From GBS-DC sp964451985 (GTDB taxonomy: Bacteria > Armatimonadota > Fimbriimonadia > Fimbriimonadales > GBS-DC): a DNA stretch of 8,954 bases. Shown here piece after piece: positions 6,154 through 8,954 of the stretch. The DNA lies in assembly GCA_964451985.1 (NCBI GenBank), contig CAYVKB010000082.1, positions 1 through 8,954 on the forward strand, written 5' to 3'. The first letter of the stretch is position 1; each line of letters opens with the position of its first letter. The translations under genes and the position numbers were made by a program. The notes beneath the pieces are model-generated. The model was not told the DNA's origin. It ran no database searches and worked only from the letters and a program-made list of their open reading frames with translations.

Positions 6154-6569
6154 CACGCCTTGCGCTGTGCCAGCGCTGCTGTACGCGCCCATCCATCCAC
6201 ACGCTCCATCTCAATCGTGCTGTTGCGGGGCACTGCGTGCGGAATCACCTGAATACCGTTCGCCAACGCCTTCGCGTCCTGCATCAGTCGGCGCAGCTGC
6301 GCGTCTTTGATTTGATACTGACCTGTCCACTGACGCACCAGCAACTGGCTATCAGAAAACCATTCAATCGTGTCCGCCCCTGCTGCAACCGCTCGCTCCA
6401 AGCCCTTCAGAAACGCGCGATACTCCGCCTGATTGTTTGTGGCGTTACCAATCGGCTCCCAGTGGTAAGCAACAGTTTCACCCGACTCGTCCTTGATTAG
6501 ATAGGCAATCCCTGCCGAGCCGGGATTGCCTATCGAAGAGCCGTCAGTATATAGATATAGTTTTTTCAT
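6129..6569 (-). CDS. rnhA: Ribonuclease HI family protein, 146 aa
   Basis: RNase HI cuts the RNA strand of RNA-DNA hybrids, removing R-loops and primers. The catalytic residues are D9 in YTDGSSIGNPG, E49 in NNQAEYRA, D73 in SDSQLLV and D125 near the C-terminus (VDGWA). The protein lacks the basic protrusion of E. coli RnhA and resembles the shorter type found in archaea and many Gram-positive bacteria. The usual (N/E)xxAD pattern before the last Asp is altered to MERVDGWA, so the last domain is somewhat divergent. The frame is open upstream to 6695, but ATG 6569 begins exactly at the family N-terminus (MKKLYLYTDG) with GGAG 5 bases upstream. The ATG shares its A with the TGA of the rhodanese gene (TGATG), pointing to translational coupling. 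The last 25 bases overlap the convergent CDF gene. Confidence 0.9.
   Translation of the reverse strand: MKKLYLYTDGSSIGNPGSAGIAYLIKDESGETVAYHWEPIGNATNNQAEYRAFLKGLERAVAAGADTIEWFSDSQLLVRQWTGQYQIKDAQLRRLMQDAKALANGIQVIPHAVPRNSTIEMERVDGWARTAALAQRKACQSRKTSR
6162..6176. other. Perfect hairpin just past the CDF stop, inside rnhA
   Basis: GCGCTG (6162-6167), loop TGC, CAGCGC (6171-6176) forms a 6-bp stem 8 bases after the CDF stop and within the C-terminal codons of the RNase HI gene. No T-run follows on either strand. It is the only hairpin noticed at this convergent junction, so it might help end the CDF transcript. Confidence 0.25.
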
Positions 6570-7438
6570 CACTTCTCCACGGGCAGCCCTTTCGCGCTCC
6601 ATTCCACCCACGAGCCATCGTAGGTCTGCACGGGAATCCCCAGCACATAACGCAGCGTGAACCACAGTTGGCTCGACTCGCGCCCGGAGTTGCAATAGGT
6701 CACAATCGGACGCTGGTCGTCCACGCTGAGTTGCTTCAGTTTCTCACGAATTTCGGCAGGGCTGCGCCACACGCTGACGTTGCCCTCCGTGCGCAGCATC
6801 TCGCGCAGGAACAGGTTCTGCGCGGTGGGGATGTGTCCTGCCTGATATTGCTGCGGTGCGCGGGCGTCCAGCAGTTGCACTGGCTCGGGCGAGTCCAGAT
6901 ATTTCTGCAGCCACTCCAGCGTTTGGAATATCTCAGGATTGGGCTGCGCAGGCAGGCTCTGCGGCGTGAAGATAGGAATTTTATTGGTCAGCGGGCGATT
7001 CTCGGCTTTCCATTTTTCAAAACCGCCGTCTAGCACTGCCACGCGCGTATGTCCAATCGCAATCAGCGCAAGCGCAGTATAGGTGGCAGCGGAGAAAGCG
7101 TCTTCGTTGGTGGAGTAGACCACAACCTCGTTCTCCGCGCCGATGCCCATCGCTCCGAAAATCTCGGCGAGCCGTTCCGCAGGCAATAACTGACCTGGAA
7201 TCCCGCCTCGGCTGATGCGCAGCGTCTCCGTGTTCAGAAAAATCGCGTTCGGGAGATGCTCTTGCAGATAGGCAGGCAGCGCACCTCGCGCGTCGAGGAT
7301 TCGTATACTGGGATCGTTCAATCGCTGTGCCAGCCAATCGGTGCTTACCAGTTGCGGCTTCTCAATGCGCGACTGCGCCAAACCCAGCGTTAGAGTCGTA
7401 GTGAGTAGTAGCCCCAAAATCCAGGTGCGTGTTTGCAT
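6569..7438 (-). CDS. Secreted two-domain rhodanese sulfurtransferase, 289 aa
   Basis: Tandem rhodanese proteins move a sulfane sulfur from thiosulfate or 3-mercaptopyruvate to an acceptor through a cysteine persulfide. A signal peptide covers residues 1-21 (hydrophobic 6-20, likely cut after GLA21), so the enzyme should act outside the inner membrane. The N-terminal domain (about 30-150) has no cysteine in its loop (VVYSTNEDAFS) and is a non-catalytic partner. The C-terminal domain (about 170-287) holds the active-site loop C249-N-S-G-R-E. Cys249 is the only cysteine in the protein. The loop differs from the classic thiosulfate (CRKGVT) and mercaptopyruvate (CGSGVT) types, so the substrate is unclear. 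GGAGG (7451-7447) lies 8 bases before the ATG. It overlaps the RNase HI gene by one base and follows ruvX after 60 bases. Confidence 0.92.
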   Translation of the reverse strand: MQTRTWILGLLLTTTLTLGLAQSRIEKPQLVSTDWLAQRLNDPSIRILDARGALPAYLQEHLPNAIFLNTETLRISRGGIPGQLLPAERLAEIFGAMGIGAENEVVVYSTNEDAFSAATYTALALIAIGHTRVAVLDGGFEKWKAENRPLTNKIPIFTPQSLPAQPNPEIFQTLEWLQKYLDSPEPVQLLDARAPQQYQAGHIPTAQNLFLREMLRTEGNVSVWRSPAEIREKLKQLSVDDQRPIVTYCNSGRESSQLWFTLRYVLGIPVQTYDGSWVEWSAKGLPVEK

Positions 7439-7483
7439 AGCCTTTACCTCCAGAAGTGCTCTCTCAACGAATATAACGCAGGG

Positions 7484-7495
7484 ATTTTACCTGAA
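7484..7495 (-). promoter_or_regulatory. Internal promoter candidate before the rhodanese gene
   Basis: On the minus strand TTCAGGTAAAAT lies just past the ruvX stop. TAAAAT (7489-7484) is a 5/6 -10 box in nearly the same context as the recA and topA -10 regions. There is no clear -35. It would give a leader of about 39 bases before the rhodanese ATG, including the GGAGG site. Confidence 0.35.
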
Positions 7496-7498
7496 GTT

Positions 7499-7900
7499 TC
7501 AATCGCCCCCCTTCCGCCTCAGATAGGTTTCCAGAAGTATCGCCGCAGCGACAGCGTCGATGACTTGTTTGTTTTTGGCGCGTTTGGTGTTGCGCTCGTG
7601 CAGGCGGCGTTCGGCTTCCTGAGTGGTCAGGCGTTCGTCGAGCAGCTCGATGGGAATGTTCAGCCGTTCGCGCAGCTGCTGGGCGAAGGCTTCCACCTCG
7701 TCCACGCGCGCGCCGCGTTCGCCCCACATCAAGTAGGGCGCGCCAATCACCACCTGCTCGATGCGCTCCTGTTGCAGCCAGCGGATGATTTGCTCCAAAT
7801 CGTTGGGCAGCACGACGGCGGGAAACGGGATGCCAATCGCAGTATCAGCGATGGCAACCCCGACGCGCTTCGCTCCGTAGTCCAGGGCGGCGATGCGCAT
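7499..7900 (-). CDS. ruvX: YqgF/RuvX nuclease, 133 aa
   Basis: RuvX/YqgF has an RNase H-like fold. It is annotated as a putative Holliday junction resolvase, and in E. coli it is needed for 5' maturation of 16S rRNA. Motifs are in family order: LDYGAKRVGVAIAD with Asp7, VIGAPYLMWGERGAR (52-65 region, the usual GLP-NMDG loop in a variant form), LDERLTT with Glu89, and DAVAAAILLETYL with Asp115. The acidic catalytic trio is complete and the length is normal. The frame is open upstream to 8050, but only ATG 7900 fits the family N-terminus. It has GGGAGG 4 bases upstream and shares its A with the TAA of tdh (TAATG), so ruvX is probably translationally coupled to tdh. A bare GC-rich tail RRKGGD ends it. 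Confidence 0.95.
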   Translation of the reverse strand: MRIAALDYGAKRVGVAIADTAIGIPFPAVVLPNDLEQIIRWLQQERIEQVVIGAPYLMWGERGARVDEVEAFAQQLRERLNIPIELLDERLTTQEAERRLHERNTKRAKNKQVIDAVAAAILLETYLRRKGGD

Positions 7901-8931
7901 TAAACCTCCCAGTTCAGCACTATCTTGCCCGACTGCCCCGACGCCATCAGCTCGAATGCGTGCTCGAACTCCTGCCACGGCAGCACGTGTGTAATCGCGG
8001 GGCGCACATCGAGCCTGCCCGTGTGCAACAGGTTTTGCATCACATCCCACGTATGGAAGAGACGCCTGCCGATAATCGCGTGGATTTCCACGCCTTTGAA
8101 AATGAGCGCGTTCAGGTCGAGCGAGACATTTTGCGCGAACAGCCCCAATAGGCTCACCTCGCCGCCGGGACGAATCGCCTGCGTAATCAGCTCTAACGAC
8201 GACGGATGCCCCGACATCTCCAGCGCGACATCGACGCCCAGCCCGTCAGTGGCTTTCATGACGTAGCCCAGCGCATCGTCAGTGGTGGGGTTCAGTACGG
8301 CGTCCGCGCCCATCCGCAGGGCGAGTTCAGCGCGATAGGGACGTACTTCGGTGGCGATTACCTGCGCCGCGCCCAACGCTTTGGCGACGCCGATGCTGAA
8401 CAGCCCAATCGCGCCGCAGCCTGTAATCAGTACCATCGCCCCACGCACGTCGGCGGCGGTCACGGTATGCACGGCGTTGCCCAGCGGCTCTTGCACGGTC
8501 GCCACTTCGGGGAGTAGGCTGGGGTCGGTTTTGCAGGCGTTCATCGCAGGGACTACCACGTAGGGGGCGAACCCGCCGTCCACATCCACGCCCAGAATAC
8601 GCGTGTTCAAGCATACGTGCGCCTGCCCCAGTCGGCACGGCTTACAATATCCGCACACGATATGGCTCTCCGCTGCCACGAAGTCGCCCACCTGCACATG
8701 CTCCACCTCGTCGCCTATCGCTTCCACATACCCGCAGAACTCGTGTCCGACGATTAGCGGGGGCTTCAATCGGCTGCTTGCCCAAGCGTCCCACTGGTAA
8801 ATATGCAGGTCAGTACCGCAAATGGACGACCGAACAACGCGTATCAATACATCACGCCTGCCAAGTACAGGTTCAGGAACCTCTCGCACTGCCAGCCCCA
8901 CGCCGGGCTGGGTTTTACAGATAGCCTTCAT
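7900..8931 (-). CDS. tdh: L-threonine 3-dehydrogenase, 343 aa
   Basis: Tdh oxidises L-threonine to 2-amino-3-ketobutyrate with NAD+, the first step of threonine breakdown to glycine and acetyl-CoA. It is a zinc medium-chain dehydrogenase. Catalytic zinc residues are C38, H63 and E64, with Glu148 in the QEPLGNAVHT segment. T40 and H43 form the proton relay, and H90, a specificity residue in E. coli Tdh, is kept. The structural zinc uses C93, C96, C99 and C107. The Rossmann motif GCGAIG (172-177) is followed by acidic Glu196, which fits NAD. Residues line up with E. coli Tdh without gaps through C107, and length matches (341 aa). The partner gene kbl is not in the window. The start lacks a Shine-Dalgarno sequence and lies close to a predicted promoter. 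A related sorbitol or butanediol dehydrogenase is the alternative, but the match favours Tdh. Confidence 0.93.
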   Translation of the reverse strand: MKAICKTQPGVGLAVREVPEPVLGRRDVLIRVVRSSICGTDLHIYQWDAWASSRLKPPLIVGHEFCGYVEAIGDEVEHVQVGDFVAAESHIVCGYCKPCRLGQAHVCLNTRILGVDVDGGFAPYVVVPAMNACKTDPSLLPEVATVQEPLGNAVHTVTAADVRGAMVLITGCGAIGLFSIGVAKALGAAQVIATEVRPYRAELALRMGADAVLNPTTDDALGYVMKATDGLGVDVALEMSGHPSSLELITQAIRPGGEVSLLGLFAQNVSLDLNALIFKGVEIHAIIGRRLFHTWDVMQNLLHTGRLDVRPAITHVLPWQEFEHAFELMASGQSGKIVLNWEV

Positions 8932-8940
8932 CGGTGGCGA

Positions 8941-8953
8941 GAGTATACCTCAG
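8941..8953 (-). promoter_or_regulatory. Predicted tdh -10 region, near-leaderless
   Basis: On the minus strand CTGAGGTATACTC includes TATACT (8947-8942), a 5/6 -10 box. It lies only 10 bases before the tdh ATG at 8931, so transcription would begin about 4 bases before the start codon. No Shine-Dalgarno sequence exists in that space. The -35 would fall outside the window, so only half of the promoter can be judged. Confidence 0.4.
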
Positions 8954-8954
8954 G

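Noticed and set aside
7433..7903. Plus-strand open frame (156 aa) opposite ruvX
   Set aside because: It is the antisense shadow of ruvX, whose catalytic motifs prove the minus strand codes.

Overview
This window is GC-rich chromosomal DNA from a bacterium. It carries seven recognisable, complete genes plus one unfamiliar predicted lipoprotein gene. The core genes (topA, recA, ruvX) and the short palindromic GC-rich dispersed repeats recall hot-spring Armatimonadota (Fimbriimonadales-like) genomes. That placement is from memory and inference only; a RecA or TopA tree would settle it. No phage, transposon, CRISPR array, rRNA or tRNA was found.

Layout. Bases 1-87 hold a twice-repeated GC-rich hairpin motif downstream of topA. 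topA (minus strand, 88-2313) and recA (plus strand, 2528-3595) diverge from a control region of about 210 bp. That region contains a consensus sigma70-type promoter for recA, a near-perfect 16-bp palindrome at the predicted recA transcription start (a candidate SOS-type operator), a similar promoter for topA, and a set of nested inverted repeats. A predicted lipoprotein gene (3652-4764) follows recA on the same strand. It encodes an unusual 71-residue segment that is acidic and aromatic and has no basic residue. The 453-bp gap at 4765-5217 has a strong 12-bp stem-loop and four copies of a 27-bp repeat arranged as a nested inverted repeat. A FieF/YiiP-like cation diffusion facilitator (5218-6153) comes next and overlaps, tail to tail, the end of a minus-strand cluster.

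The minus-strand cluster reads, in transcription order, tdh (L-threonine 3-dehydrogenase), ruvX (Holliday junction resolvase or pre-16S rRNA nuclease), a secreted two-domain rhodanese and a small RNase HI. tdh/ruvX and rhodanese/RNase HI each overlap by one base (TAATG and TGATG), which suggests translational coupling. A 60-bp gap with its own promoter-like sequence separates ruvX from the rhodanese.

How they fit together: four genes act on nucleic acids (topA, recA, ruvX, RNase HI) and cover supercoiling, recombination, junction or rRNA processing and RNA-DNA hybrid removal. The others serve amino-acid catabolism (tdh), sulfur transfer in the envelope (rhodanese), metal export (CDF) and an unknown envelope role (lipoprotein). 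No clearly new defence or mobile system is visible. The most interesting leads are the recA operator, a promoter -10 motif shared by four genes, the acidic-aromatic lipoprotein and the inverted-repeat cluster.
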